A DNA stretch of 49,144 nt from Paraplanobispora siamensis (GTDB lineage Bacteria > Actinomycetota > Actinomycetes > Streptosporangiales > Streptosporangiaceae). The stretch is taken from NCBI RefSeq assembly GCF_016863175.1, contig NZ_BOOJ01000026.1, positions 1 to 49,144 of the forward strand. Direction: 5' to 3'. A program made the position numbers and the translations under genes. Shown here one piece after another: positions 8,529 to 17,650 of the stretch. The notes beneath the pieces were generated by a model. That model ran no database searches and was not told where the DNA came from. It was given only the letters and a program-made list of their open reading frames with translations. Each line of letters begins with the position of its first letter. Position 1 is the first letter of the stretch.

Positions 8529-9122
8529 ATGACTCAGGACCAGGAGCCGGTACGGCAGCGCCTGCTCGGTGAGGCCACCCGCCTGTTCGCCGAGCGAGGC
8601 TTCGAGAGCACCTCGGTACAGGAGATCGTATCCGCCGCGGGCGTCACCAAGGGCGCCATGTACCACTATTTCGACTCCAAGGACGACCTGCTCCACGAGA
8701 TCTACGGCCGGGTCCTGCGCATGCAGATGGACCGGCTCAACCAGTTCGCCGACAGCCCGGGCCCGGTGGCCGAGCGTCTGCACGCGGCCGCCGCCGACGT
8801 CGTGCGCACCACGGTCGAGAACCTGGACGACTCGAAGATCTTCTTCCGGTCCATGCACCTGCTCGCGCCGGACACCCGCAAGAGCGTGCGGGCCGAGCGC
8901 CGCGTCTATCACGAGCGCTTCCGGGACCTGATCACCGAGGGCCAGCGCGAGGGCGTCTTCCGCGACGACGTCCCCGCCGACATCGTGGTCGACTTCTTCT
9001 TCGGCTCGGTCCACCACCTCGGCACCTGGTACAGCCCGGAGGGCCCGCTCTCCGGCGCCGAGCTGGGCGCTCACTTCGCCGACCTGCTGCTCACCTCGCT
9101 ACGGCCGGAGAAGCCGGAGTGA
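8529..9122 (+). CDS. TetR/AcrR-family regulator, probable repressor of the acyl-CoA dehydrogenase operon
   Basis: 197 residues from ATG 8529, which follows GGGGGAG; an ATG four codons upstream (8517) is possible but lacks that spacing. The N-terminal HTH (about residues 8-55) has TSVQEIVSAAGVTKGAMYHYF, a textbook TetR recognition helix. The C-terminal helical ligand domain is of the type seen in actinobacterial fatty-acid regulators. Its own upstream palindrome recurs in the acyl-CoA dehydrogenase promoter at 14.4 kb, so an acyl-CoA effector is a reasonable inference. It ends 32 bp inside the convergent SDR gene. Confidence 0.88.
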   Translation: MTQDQEPVRQRLLGEATRLFAERGFESTSVQEIVSAAGVTKGAMYHYFDSKDDLLHEIYGRVLRMQMDRLNQFADSPGPVAERLHAAAADVVRTTVENLDDSKIFFRSMHLLAPDTRKSVRAERRVYHERFRDLITEGQREGVFRDDVPADIVVDFFFGSVHHLGTWYSPEGPLSGAELGAHFADLLLTSLRPEKPE

Positions 9123-9906
9123 CCGGCGAGTCCGCCACCTTCCGGGTGACCATCCGCCCGATCAGGGCGATGAGCTTGCGCGGGCGCCTGGGCATCAGGT
9201 GGGCCAGGCCGATGTTGCCGAACCCCGGCACGACGTAGCCCCGGTCGCGGTCGAGGGCGCGCAGCGCGCTGCGCACGACCCGCTCGGGGGTGTTCATCCG
9301 CGCGCCGATCGCCGCCTCACGCGTGCCCATCACCTCGAAGAAGGGGGTCTCGACCGGGCCCGGGGTGACGGCGAGCACCCGCACCCCCCTGCCGCGCAGC
9401 TCGCTCCAGAGCGCCAGGCTGAAGTTGAGCACGAACGCCTTGGACGCGCTGTAGGTCGCGAAGAACGGCGAGGGCTGGAAGCCCGCGGTCGAGCCCACGT
9501 TCACCACCGCGCCGCGCCCCCGCGCGAGCATGCCCGGCACGAGCGCGTGCGTCAGGCCCACCAACGCGACGACGTTGACCATCAGCTGGTCGTGCTCGCG
9601 CTCCGCCCGGATCTCCTCGAAGCGCCCGGCGGTGCCGAACCCGGCGTTGTTGACCAGCAGGTCCACGGTCAGCCCCCGGGCGGCCAGCTCCCGGGCGACC
9701 GCCGGGGCGGCGTCCGGCTCGGTGAGGTCCCGGACCACCACCTCCGCCCGCACGCCGTACGTCTGCCGCAGCTCTCCGGCCAGCTTCTCCAGCCTGTCGG
9801 CCGAGCGGGCGAGCAGCACCACGTCGTGCCCGCGGCCGGCGAGCTGACGGGCGAACTCCGCGCCGATGCCGGAGGAGGCACCGGTCACGAGGGCGGTTCC
9901 AGCCAT
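9091..9906 (-). CDS. Short-chain dehydrogenase/reductase
   Basis: 271 residues, ATG 9906 preceded by AGGAGA. The Rossmann motif TGASSGIG is at 8-15, followed by NNAGFG and the catalytic YSASK with a preceding Ser in NVGSTAGF. The arginine in LARS after beta2 favours NADP(H). It is a classical SDR of the type acting on fatty or lipid ketones and alcohols. It is divergent from a TetR gene at 10021 and convergent, with a 32-bp overlap, to the TetR gene at 8529. The position next to acyl-CoA dehydrogenases suggests lipid metabolism, but the substrate is unassigned. Confidence 0.9.
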   Translation of the reverse strand: MAGTALVTGASSGIGAEFARQLAGRGHDVVLLARSADRLEKLAGELRQTYGVRAEVVVRDLTEPDAAPAVARELAARGLTVDLLVNNAGFGTAGRFEEIRAEREHDQLMVNVVALVGLTHALVPGMLARGRGAVVNVGSTAGFQPSPFFATYSASKAFVLNFSLALWSELRGRGVRVLAVTPGPVETPFFEVMGTREAAIGARMNTPERVVRSALRALDRDRGYVVPGFGNIGLAHLMPRRPRKLIALIGRMVTRKVADSPVTPASPAVAR

Positions 9907-9986
9907 GACGATCTCCTGTCTGCGACTCTTCTGTGCCGATAAAGTAACACCTGATTCGATAATTGCAACACTGATGTATCGGATAA

Positions 9987-10014
9987 TTGTCGAACGGGAC
10001 CGATGGTGTAACTT
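9987..10014 (+). promoter_or_regulatory. Candidate leaderless promoter of the TetR gene at 10021
   Basis: TTGTCG (9987-9992), a 16-bp spacer and TAACTT (10009-10014) end six bases before the ATG, the spacing expected for a leaderless transcript. No Shine-Dalgarno sequence is present. Two direct repeats of (C/G)GATAATTG at 9957 and 9981, 24 bp apart, lie just upstream and may be regulator contacts for both divergent genes. Confidence 0.5.
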
Positions 10015-10020
10015 CTGAGC

Positions 10021-10659
10021 ATGGGTACGACAGGCCGCAAGCTGCGGGCGGACGCCGAGCGCAGCATCAGGACGATCATGGAGGCGGCCGAGCGGGTGCT
10101 CAGTGAGAACCCCGGCGCGACGATGGAGCAGATCGCCGAGGCCGCGGGGGTGGCCAGAACCACCATCCACCGGCGTTTCGCCAGCCGCGAGGCGCTGATC
10201 GACATCATGACGGTGGCGGCCTGGAGAGAGATCGCCGAGGCGGTGGACGCCGCCCGCCCCTCCACCGCGCCGCCCCAGGTGGCGATGTACCAGGCGACCG
10301 CGAACGTGCTGCGGGTGAAGTCCGGCTGGCGCTTCGCCCTCACCAACCGCGGCCCGCTCTCCGGCGAGGCCGCCCGGATCGAGGCCGACGTCATCGGCAA
10401 GTGCGACCTCGCCATCCGCCGCGGCCAGCAGGAGGGGGCCATCCGCCCCGACGCCGACCCGTTGTGGGTGCGCCGGGTCTATCTGGCCCTCCTCACCGAG
10501 GCCGCCCACGGCCCCCACCCCGGCCACGCCGGTCCCCCCGCCGAGACCCCGGCCGAGACCGACGCCGACATCGACGAACTGGCCACCCGCGTCATGGACA
10601 CCCTGATCCGCGGCTTCGGCCCGGCCCGCCCCGAGGCCGACAGGCCCCGCGAGGACTGA
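10021..10659 (+). CDS. TetR-family regulator divergent from SDR
   Basis: 212 residues. The N-terminal HTH includes TMEQIAEAAGVARTTIHRRFASREALI (written here only as its core VARTTIHRRF), the TetR recognition helix. The C-terminus is helical and ends in a Pro- and Glu-rich tail. The divergent arrangement with the SDR gene, sharing a 114-bp intergenic region with direct repeats, suggests local control of that gene. A hairpin terminator follows. Effector unknown. Confidence 0.87.
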   Translation: MGTTGRKLRADAERSIRTIMEAAERVLSENPGATMEQIAEAAGVARTTIHRRFASREALIDIMTVAAWREIAEAVDAARPSTAPPQVAMYQATANVLRVKSGWRFALTNRGPLSGEAARIEADVIGKCDLAIRRGQQEGAIRPDADPLWVRRVYLALLTEAAHGPHPGHAGPPAETPAETDADIDELATRVMDTLIRGFGPARPEADRPRED

Positions 10660-10672
10660 CCCGTGGAAAGCC

Positions 10673-10703
10673 GACGACCCCGGGCACCCGTCCCGGGGTC
10701 GTC
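10673..10703. terminator. Bidirectional hairpin terminator
   Basis: Perfect 12-bp stem GACGACCCCGGG / CCCGGGGTCGTC with a 7-nt loop, placed in the 68-bp gap between two convergent genes. It would stop both the TetR transcript and the acyl-CoA dehydrogenase operon. Confidence 0.85.
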
Positions 10704-10727
10704 AGCCGTACTGATCAGGCAGGATTC

Positions 10728-11840
10728 TCAGGCCGGAGCGGGGAGGTCGGCCAGTTCCGCGACGGCCTCGCGGTGGGCGCCCGGGGCGCCCAGGGCGATC
10801 TCCGAGGCCTTGGCCCGCTTGAGGTACAGGTGCACCGGGTGCTCCCACGTCATGCCGATGCCCCCGTGCAGCTGCACGCTCTCCTCGGCGACGTGCAGCG
10901 CCACCTCCGAGCACCACGACCCGGCCACCGCCGCCGCCAGCTCCGCGTCCGCGCCCGCCGCACCGCTCGCCCCGGAGGGCGCGAGGTGGTCCGAGGGGGC
11001 CGCCAGCAGGTCGGCGGCGTTGCGTGCGGCCGCGCGGGCGCGCACCACGTCGAGCCAGAGGTCCGCCATCCGGTGCTTGATCGCCTGGAACGACCCGATC
11101 GGCCGGGCGAACTGGTGGCGCTCCTTGATGTAGGCCAGCGTCGTCTCCAGGCACCACTCGGCCACGCCGAGCTGCTCGGAGGCGAGCAGTCCCGCCCCGA
11201 ACGCGAGCACCTTCCGCCGCTCGAAATGCCCGAGTACTTCGCCCCGGGCACCCGAGAAGGCGACCGTCGCGACCGGCCGGGTCAGGTCCAGCGAGGGCAC
11301 GACCTCGATCCGGGCATGCTCCGCCTCCACCCGGTACAGCGCCGAGCCGACCGGGACGAGCAGCACGTCGGCCACGTCCGCGCCCGCCACCCCGCGCACC
11401 TCGCCGCTCAGCGTGCCGTCCTCGCCCACCGTCACGGTCTCCCGCAGCGGCCGGTACGGCGAAGCCGCCAGCGGGACCACCAGCGCCGCCGTGGTCTCAC
11501 CCGAGGCGAGCTCCTGGATCAGGTCCTCCTCGCCCACCTCCAGCAGCGCCTTGGTGGCGAGCACCGCGCTGGTCAGGAACGGCACCGGCGCGACCGCCCG
11601 GCCCAGCTCCTCCAGCACCACCGCGGCCTCGCGCGCCGACGCCCCGGCCCCGCCGTACTCCTCCGGCACGAGCAGCCCGGCCACCCCGATCTCGCGGCCC
11701 AGCGTCTTCCACAGCTCCATGTCGTACGGCGTGTCCGACTCGACCCGCTTCAGCACGGCGTCGAATCCGCACCGGTCGGCGAGCAGATCCCGCACGGAGG
11801 CCCGCAGCTCCTCCTCGACCTCTGTGTACAGCAGCGTCAC
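10728..11840 (-). CDS. Acyl-CoA dehydrogenase (third gene of operon)
   Basis: 370 residues from GTG 11840, opening with LLYTEVEEELRASVRDLLAD, usual for this FadE subtype; GGTGAG lies 6 nt before. An ATG at 11861 would add seven residues without a ribosome site. The C-terminal QLHGGIGMTWEHPVHLYLKRA is the FAD/dimer-interface motif. Such proteins oxidise acyl-CoA at the alpha-beta bond with FAD, and in actinobacteria paired FadE-like subunits often form alpha2beta2 heterotetramers. The preceding gene encodes a possible partner. The sequence before the start carries a 22-bp duplication. Confidence 0.9.
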   Translation of the reverse strand: MTLLYTEVEEELRASVRDLLADRCGFDAVLKRVESDTPYDMELWKTLGREIGVAGLLVPEEYGGAGASAREAAVVLEELGRAVAPVPFLTSAVLATKALLEVGEEDLIQELASGETTAALVVPLAASPYRPLRETVTVGEDGTLSGEVRGVAGADVADVLLVPVGSALYRVEAEHARIEVVPSLDLTRPVATVAFSGARGEVLGHFERRKVLAFGAGLLASEQLGVAEWCLETTLAYIKERHQFARPIGSFQAIKHRMADLWLDVVRARAAARNAADLLAAPSDHLAPSGASGAAGADAELAAAVAGSWCSEVALHVAEESVQLHGGIGMTWEHPVHLYLKRAKASEIALGAPGAHREAVAELADLPAPA

Positions 11841-11945
11841 TGGTCGCTCACCACTCCTCATTCGCTGCGCGGAGCACTCGTCCCTCGCGCTCCACTTCGC
11901 TCACTGCGTCGGGCTCACTCCGGGTCACTGGTCGCTCACCACTCC
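11836..11945. repeat. 22-bp direct repeat spanning the start of the third acyl-CoA dehydrogenase gene
   Basis: The 22 bp at 11836-11857 recur exactly at 11924-11945. On the minus strand the repeated unit contains GGAGTGGTGAGCGACCAGTG, the ribosome site and start codon of the gene at 11840. The upstream copy opens a 27-codon frame that stops just before the real start. The 66 bp between copies are GTGAGCGAAG-like intergenic filler. Confidence 0.8.
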
Positions 11946-11967
11946 ATCACGAAAGCACGGAAAGAAG

Positions 11968-13130
11968 TCATCGGGGCAGGTCCTTCCAGGGCACGTCCTT
12001 GTCGACGCGGGGTTCGGACGGCAGGCCGAGCACGCGTTCGGCGACGATGTTGCGCAGGATCTCCGAGGTGCCGCCCTCGATGGAGTTCCCCTTGGCACGG
12101 AGATAGCGGTATCCGGCGCCGCGGCCGAAGAAGTCCACGCTGTCGGAGCGGCGGAACGACCAGTCGTCGTACTCCAGCCCCTCCTCGCCGCGCAGCTCCA
12201 CGTCCAGCCCGGACAGCGCCTGGTTGAGCGAGGCGAAGGACAGCTTCATGCCCGACCCCTCGGGACCCGGCTGCCCGACCGAGAGCTGCTCGCGCAGGCG
12301 CGCCCCGGCCAGCCGGGTGACCTCCGACTCCACCCACAGCCGCAGCAGCCGCTGGTGCAGGTCGTGGGTGCGCAGCTCGGGACGGGACCGCCAGGTTTCG
12401 GCCACCACCCCGACCATGCCGCCGCCCCGCCGTACCGGCGCCCCGCCGATGGCGACCCGCTCGTTCATCAGGGTCATCTGCGCGACCCGCCAGCCGTCGC
12501 CGATCTCGCCGAGCCGCAGGTCGTCGCCGAGCCGTACGCCCGTCAGGAAGACCTCGTTGAACTCGGCCTCGCCGGTGATCTGCCGCAGCGGCCGCACCTC
12601 GACCCCGGGCGCGTGCATGTCGCACACGAAGTAGGTCATCCCGCGGTGCTTGGGGACGTCCGGGTCGGTCCTGGCCACCAGGATCGCCCACCGCGCGTGG
12701 TGCGCCCCGGAGGTCCACACCTTCTGCCCGTCCACGACCCACTCGTCCCCGTCGCGCACCGCGCGGGTGCCCAGGGTCGCCAGGTCGGACCCGGCGCCGG
12801 GCTCGCTGAAGAGCTGGCACCAGATCTCCTCGCCCGTCCACAGCGGGCGCAGGAAGCGCTTCTTCTGCTCCTCGGTCCCGAACGCCAGGATCGTCGGCGC
12901 CGCCATGCCCAGGCCGATCCCCTGGACCCCGGTGTCGAGCTGCGGCGTCCCGGCGAGCTCGCGCTCGACGACCTGCTGCAGCTCACGCGGGGCGCCCAGG
13001 CCGCCCAGGCCCTTCGGGAAGTGCACCCAGGCCAGCCCGGCGTCGAACCGGGCCCGCAGGAACTCCAGCCGATCACCCGGGTCATGCGCTGCCAGGAACT
13101 CCCTGGCCAGAGATGCGACGTCCTCACCTG

Positions 13131-13134
<4 letters not shown>
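11968..13134 (-). CDS. Acyl-CoA dehydrogenase (second gene of operon)
   Basis: 388 residues. ATG 13134 overlaps the stop of the upstream gene by four bases (ATGA), indicating translational coupling. Motifs include FPKGLGGLG, CQLFSEPGAGSDLA (substrate and FAD loop), KVWTSGAHHARW and SIEGGTSEILRNIVAERVLGLP near the C-terminus. It follows the FadE17/FadE-type long family rather than short-chain enzymes. The downstream acyl-CoA dehydrogenase may form a heteromer with it. Chain length and pathway (fatty acid, sterol side chain or polyketide-like acyl-CoA) cannot be read. Confidence 0.9.
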
Positions 13135-14345
<1,211 letters not shown>

Positions 14346-14370
14346 GGGCCCTCCTCACAGTCTCCCCCGG

Positions 14371-14400
14371 AGCGTACCGACCGGACGGTATGCCTGTCGA
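14371..14400 (-). promoter_or_regulatory. Promoter of the acyl-CoA dehydrogenase operon with embedded TetR operator
   Basis: On the minus strand TCGACA, an 18-bp spacer and TACGCT form a sigma-70-type promoter 25-55 bp upstream of ATG 14345. The operator ACCGACCGGACGGT (14376-14389) overlaps the -10 and spacer, so binding would block RNA polymerase. It matches the site at 8483 over 16 of 18 bases including the trailing TATGC. Confidence 0.65.
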
Positions 14401-14417
14401 CCGCTACCCTGGCGACC

Positions 14418-15017
14418 ATGGAGCCCCTATTCTTCGCCACTCCCCAGGATTTCCGCACCTGGCTGGAGAAGCACCACGACACCGAGACCGAAGTGCTGGT
14501 CGGGTTCCACAAGAAGGGCACCGGCCGCCCGTCGATGACCTGGTCCGAGTCGGTCGACCAGGCGCTGTGCTTCGGGTGGATCGACGGTGTGCGCAGGAGC
14601 CTCGACTCCGACAGCTACACGATCCGCTTCACCCCCCGCAAGGCTCGCAGCACCTGGAGCGCGGTGAACATCGCCAAGGTCGCCGAACTCACCGAGCGGG
14701 GGCTCATGCGTCCGGCGGGCCTGCGCGCCTACGAACGGCGCACCGAGGACAACTCGCGGATCTACTCCCACGAACGGAACCAGGAGGCCGCCCTGGACGA
14801 GGAGCAGGAGCGGCTCTTCCGGGCGAACGCGCCCGCCTGGGAGTGGTTCCGCACCCAGGCTCCGCCGGGCTACCGGAAGACCGCGCTGCACTGGGTGACG
14901 AGCGCCAAGAAGCCCGAGACCCGCGCCAGGCGCCTGCTCCGGCTGATCGAGGACTCGGCCGCCGGCCGCCGCGTCCCCCCGCTCACCCCCCGGGTGGCAC
15001 CCCGGAAAACGCCCTGA
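14418..15017 (+). CDS. YdeI/OmpD-associated family protein
   Basis: 199 residues. Typical opening LFFATPQDFRTWLEKHH and family motifs GSGRPS-like (GTGRPSMTWSESVDQALCFGWIDG) and FTPRKARSTWSAVNIAK, abbreviated here to WSESVDQALCFGWIDG. The family is widespread and its biochemical role is not settled; some members are linked to peptide resistance. ATG 14418 follows TACCCT by seven bases and has no ribosome site, so the transcript may be leaderless. Divergent from the acyl-CoA dehydrogenase operon and possibly touched by the same operator. Confidence 0.85.
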   Translation: MEPLFFATPQDFRTWLEKHHDTETEVLVGFHKKGTGRPSMTWSESVDQALCFGWIDGVRRSLDSDSYTIRFTPRKARSTWSAVNIAKVAELTERGLMRPAGLRAYERRTEDNSRIYSHERNQEAALDEEQERLFRANAPAWEWFRTQAPPGYRKTALHWVTSAKKPETRARRLLRLIEDSAAGRRVPPLTPRVAPRKTP

Positions 15018-15061
15018 GTGGACCTTCTGACCGGTCCGCCGGCCCGCCTATGGTCGTGCCC

Positions 15062-15670
15062 ATGACCGCGAGCATGCCCTCCCCCGTGATCCTCGAAGGC
15101 GACGCCGTACGGCTGGAGCCGCTGACCTCCGCCCACGTCCCCGACCTGTTCCTGGCGGGCGGCGGCGACGGCGAGGTGTGGCGCTGGCTGCCGGTGCGGC
15201 CCCCCGTCACCGAGGCGGAGCTGGCCGCCGTCGCGCGCTTCCTGATCGAGGACGCCGCGTATGTGCCGTTCGCAGTGATCCTCAAGGAGACCGGGCGGGC
15301 GATGGGCTGGACGACCTACGGCGACGTGCCCGGCTTCGACGCGAGCGTCGAGATCGGCTGGACCTGGTACGGCAAGGCCGTCTGGCGCACCGCCGTGAAC
15401 ACCGAGTGCAAGATCCTCCTGATCGACCACGCCTTCTCGCTCGGGTTCAACCGCGTCCTGCTGAAGACCGACATCCTCAACGCCCGCTCCCAGGCCGCCA
15501 TCCTCCGCCTCGGATGCCTGCACGAGGGCACGCTGCGCCGCCACCGCCGCCGTCCCGACGGCACCTGGCGCGACACGGTCTGCTTCAGCGTCCTGGACGA
15601 CGAGTGGCCGCCCCACCGGGCCCGTCTGGCCGCCCGCCTGGCCGAGGGAGCGGCGTCGGCCGCCGTCTGA
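15062..15670 (+). CDS. GNAT N-acetyltransferase (RimJ/RimL-like)
   Basis: 202 residues. Starts with a beta strand ILEGDAVRLEPL and has the GNAT core WTWYGKAVWRTAVNTECKIL and NARSQAAILRLGCLHEG, the RimJ/RimL acetyl-CoA-binding and C-terminal motifs. Such enzymes transfer acetyl groups to protein N-termini or small amines. ATG 15062 is chosen; ATG 15050 is in frame but lies inside TATGGT, a possible -10 element. No ribosome site. Substrate unknown. Confidence 0.85.
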   Translation: MTASMPSPVILEGDAVRLEPLTSAHVPDLFLAGGGDGEVWRWLPVRPPVTEAELAAVARFLIEDAAYVPFAVILKETGRAMGWTTYGDVPGFDASVEIGWTWYGKAVWRTAVNTECKILLIDHAFSLGFNRVLLKTDILNARSQAAILRLGCLHEGTLRRHRRRPDGTWRDTVCFSVLDDEWPPHRARLAARLAEGAASAAV

Positions 15671-15691
15671 CCCCCGTACGCCGTCCGAGGA

Positions 15692-16357
15692 TCAGACCTC
15701 GGCGCCGGGTCCCGCCAGCATCCCCCGCAGCAGCTCCCGCACGCCCTGACGGATGTCGTCGAGGGTCGGCTCGGCCCCGGCCCCGGCGACGGCGTCGAAC
15801 ATCAGGCCCTCGCTGAACGCGACCAGCTGGCGGCCGTGCCGCACCGGATCACGGGAGCCCGCGGCCGCGAGGACGGCCACGGCGGGCTCGCGGAAGCGCA
15901 CCCCCGCCCGGTCGTAGATCGCGCGCAGCTCGGGGCGGCGGGTGGCCTCCAGGGCGAGCTCGTAGCGGGCGATCGTCAGGCGCCTGCCCGCGGTGAACTG
16001 CGTCCACAACGCCTGGGCCATCAGCTCGGCGAGGGTCTTCAGCCCGCCGCCCTCCTCCCGCTCCGCGCCCACGCCCACCCCGCCCACGCCTACGTCCGCT
16101 CCGCCCACGTCCACCCCGCCCACGCCCACGTCCGCTCCGCTCTTCAGCAGGGCCGAGAAATGCCGCGTCTCCAGCTCGGTGAGCCGGGCCAGGGTCAGCT
16201 CCAGCAGAGCCGAGCGGGTGCGCGCCAGGTTGGACGTCGAGCCGGGCGGCAGGCCCGCCGCCTCGTCGACCGCCCGATGGGTCAGCCCGCGCATCCCCCG
16301 CTCGACCAGCAGGGTTATGGCGGCTTCGGCGACCAGCTCGGCGCGTTGGGACTTCAC
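15692..16357 (-). CDS. TetR-family repressor with internal glycine/valine repeat
   Basis: 221 residues, GTG start. The HTH runs from about residue 5 to 50 with GLTHRAVDEAAGLPPGSTSNL, shortened family motif AVDEAAGLPPG. Residues about 73-98 are a low-complexity insertion of a 12-residue repeat (GADVGVGGVDVG, GADVGVGGVGVG) between ligand-domain helices, not normally seen in TetR proteins. A TAGTAT hexamer ends six bases before the GTG, so the mRNA may be leaderless. Divergent from an FAD monooxygenase; three ACTAC-N4-GTAGT operators lie between, which strongly implies that it represses both. Confidence 0.88.
   Translation of the reverse strand: MKSQRAELVAEAAITLLVERGMRGLTHRAVDEAAGLPPGSTSNLARTRSALLELTLARLTELETRHFSALLKSGADVGVGGVDVGGADVGVGGVGVGAEREEGGGLKTLAELMAQALWTQFTAGRRLTIARYELALEATRRPELRAIYDRAGVRFREPAVAVLAAAGSRDPVRHGRQLVAFSEGLMFDAVAGAGAEPTLDDIRQGVRELLRGMLAGPGAEV
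16069..16140. repeat. 36-bp in-frame tandem repeat inside TetR gene
   Basis: The 21-mer at 16081-16101 recurs at 16117-16137 with one change, giving a 36-bp (12-codon) period. It encodes the Gly-Val-Asp-rich insertion. Slippage-prone tracts of this kind vary in copy number between strains. Confidence 0.75.
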
Positions 16358-16365
16358 CCTCCGAT

Positions 16366-16417
16366 ACTACATTTGTAGTTTCACTACAGGAGTAGTAGCG
16401 TTCACTACATCCGTAGT
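16366..16417. promoter_or_regulatory. Three tandem TetR operators in a bidirectional promoter
   Basis: ACTAC-N4-GTAGT occurs at 16366-16379 (centre ATTT), 16383-16396 (centre AGGA) and 16404-16417 (centre ATCC, flanked by C..G). Repeat starts are 17 and 21 bp apart, near two helical turns. The rightward promoter TTGTAG-17 bp-TAGCGT (16373-16401) is covered by the sites, as is the leftward TAGTAT element. Confidence 0.85.
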
Positions 16418-16429
16418 GAGGAGAGGGTC

Positions 16430-17644
16430 ATGGCACACGCAGTGGTGATCGGGGCGGGGATCGGCGGGCTGACCGCGGCGGTGGCGCTGCAGCGGCGCGG
16501 CTGGGACGTCACGGTGCTGGAGCGGGCGGCGTCCCTGGAGCCGGTCGGCTCCGGGCTGGCCGTCGCGGCCAACGCGCTCAAGGCGCTGGACACCATCGAC
16601 GCCGGCGACGAGATCCGCAAGCTCTCGGCCGTCCAGGGCGACGGCGGCGTGCGGAGCGCCGGCGGCCGGTGGCTGGCGCGCACCAGCGCCGAAGCCGTCT
16701 CCGCCCAGTACGGCGACTCGGTGGTCCTGCTCCGCCGCGCCCAGCTGGTCGACGCCCTCGTCGCGCGGCTGACCCCCGGCACGGTCCGGCTGAACACCAC
16801 GGTGACGGCCGTGGACCCGGACACCGGCCGGGTCACCGCCACCACCGGCGCCGGGGAGAACCCCGACCGGCGGGCCGCACCGGCGGAGCAGGGTGAGGCT
16901 GCGGGGGAGATCGAGGCCGACCTGGTGGTGGCCGCCGACGGCATCCACTCCCCCGTCAGGAACGCGCTGTTCCCCGAGCACCCCGGTCCCGTCTACTCGG
17001 GGACCACGAGCTGGCGGGTGCTCGTCCCCGCCGAGGGCGTCCCCGGCCAGGCCTCCGAGAGCTGGGGCGCGGGCAGGGTCTTCGGGGTCATGCCGCTGGC
17101 CGGGGGCACGACCTACTGCTACGCCACCGACGTGGTCCCGGCGGGCGGCGGGGGCGGTGACCAGCTGGCCGAGCTGCGGCGCCTGTTCGGCGGGTGGCAC
17201 GACCCGATCCCGGCGCTGCTCGCCGCGGCCGAACCCGGGAACGTCCTGCGCAACGACGTCTATCACCTGGCGGCCCCGCTGCCCGCGATGCACCGCGGCC
17301 GGGTGGCCCTGCTGGGCGACGCGGCGCACGCCATGACGCCCAACCTCGGCCAGGGCGCCTGCCAGGCGATCGAGGACGCGGTGGTGCTCGCCTACGTGGC
17401 GGGTCCGGGCGGGGGACCGGCGGCCGACGTCGCGAGCCGCCTGCCCGACTACACCGCCGCCCGCCTGGAGCGGACCTGGAAGATCGTGACCCGCTCGTCC
17501 TCGATCAACCGCGCCACGAAGATCCGCAATCCGCTGGCCGTACGGCTGCGCGACACCGCGACGGCCCTGGTCAGCAGGCTCGTCCCGGGAGCGATGTCCG
17601 GGGCGGGCGAGGAGATCTTCGGCTGGCGTCCGCCGACGGCGTGA
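16430..17644 (+). CDS. FAD-dependent monooxygenase
   Basis: 404 residues. The N-terminal Rossmann fold is GAGIGGLTAAVALQRRG with Glu-Arg at the end of beta2 (VLERA). The second FAD motif DGIHSPVR is at about 167, and GDAAHAMTPNLGQGACQAIEDA is near 300, so this is a group A (PHBH-fold) flavin hydroxylase. Start follows GAGGAGAGGG. Expression is predicted to be held down by the divergent TetR, giving an inducible detoxification or catabolic unit. TetX-like drug inactivation or aromatic hydroxylation are both possible; sequence does not decide. Confidence 0.9.
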   Translation: MAHAVVIGAGIGGLTAAVALQRRGWDVTVLERAASLEPVGSGLAVAANALKALDTIDAGDEIRKLSAVQGDGGVRSAGGRWLARTSAEAVSAQYGDSVVLLRRAQLVDALVARLTPGTVRLNTTVTAVDPDTGRVTATTGAGENPDRRAAPAEQGEAAGEIEADLVVAADGIHSPVRNALFPEHPGPVYSGTTSWRVLVPAEGVPGQASESWGAGRVFGVMPLAGGTTYCYATDVVPAGGGGGDQLAELRRLFGGWHDPIPALLAAAEPGNVLRNDVYHLAAPLPAMHRGRVALLGDAAHAMTPNLGQGACQAIEDAVVLAYVAGPGGGPAADVASRLPDYTAARLERTWKIVTRSSSINRATKIRNPLAVRLRDTATALVSRLVPGAMSGAGEEIFGWRPPTA

Positions 17645-17650
17645 GCGCGG

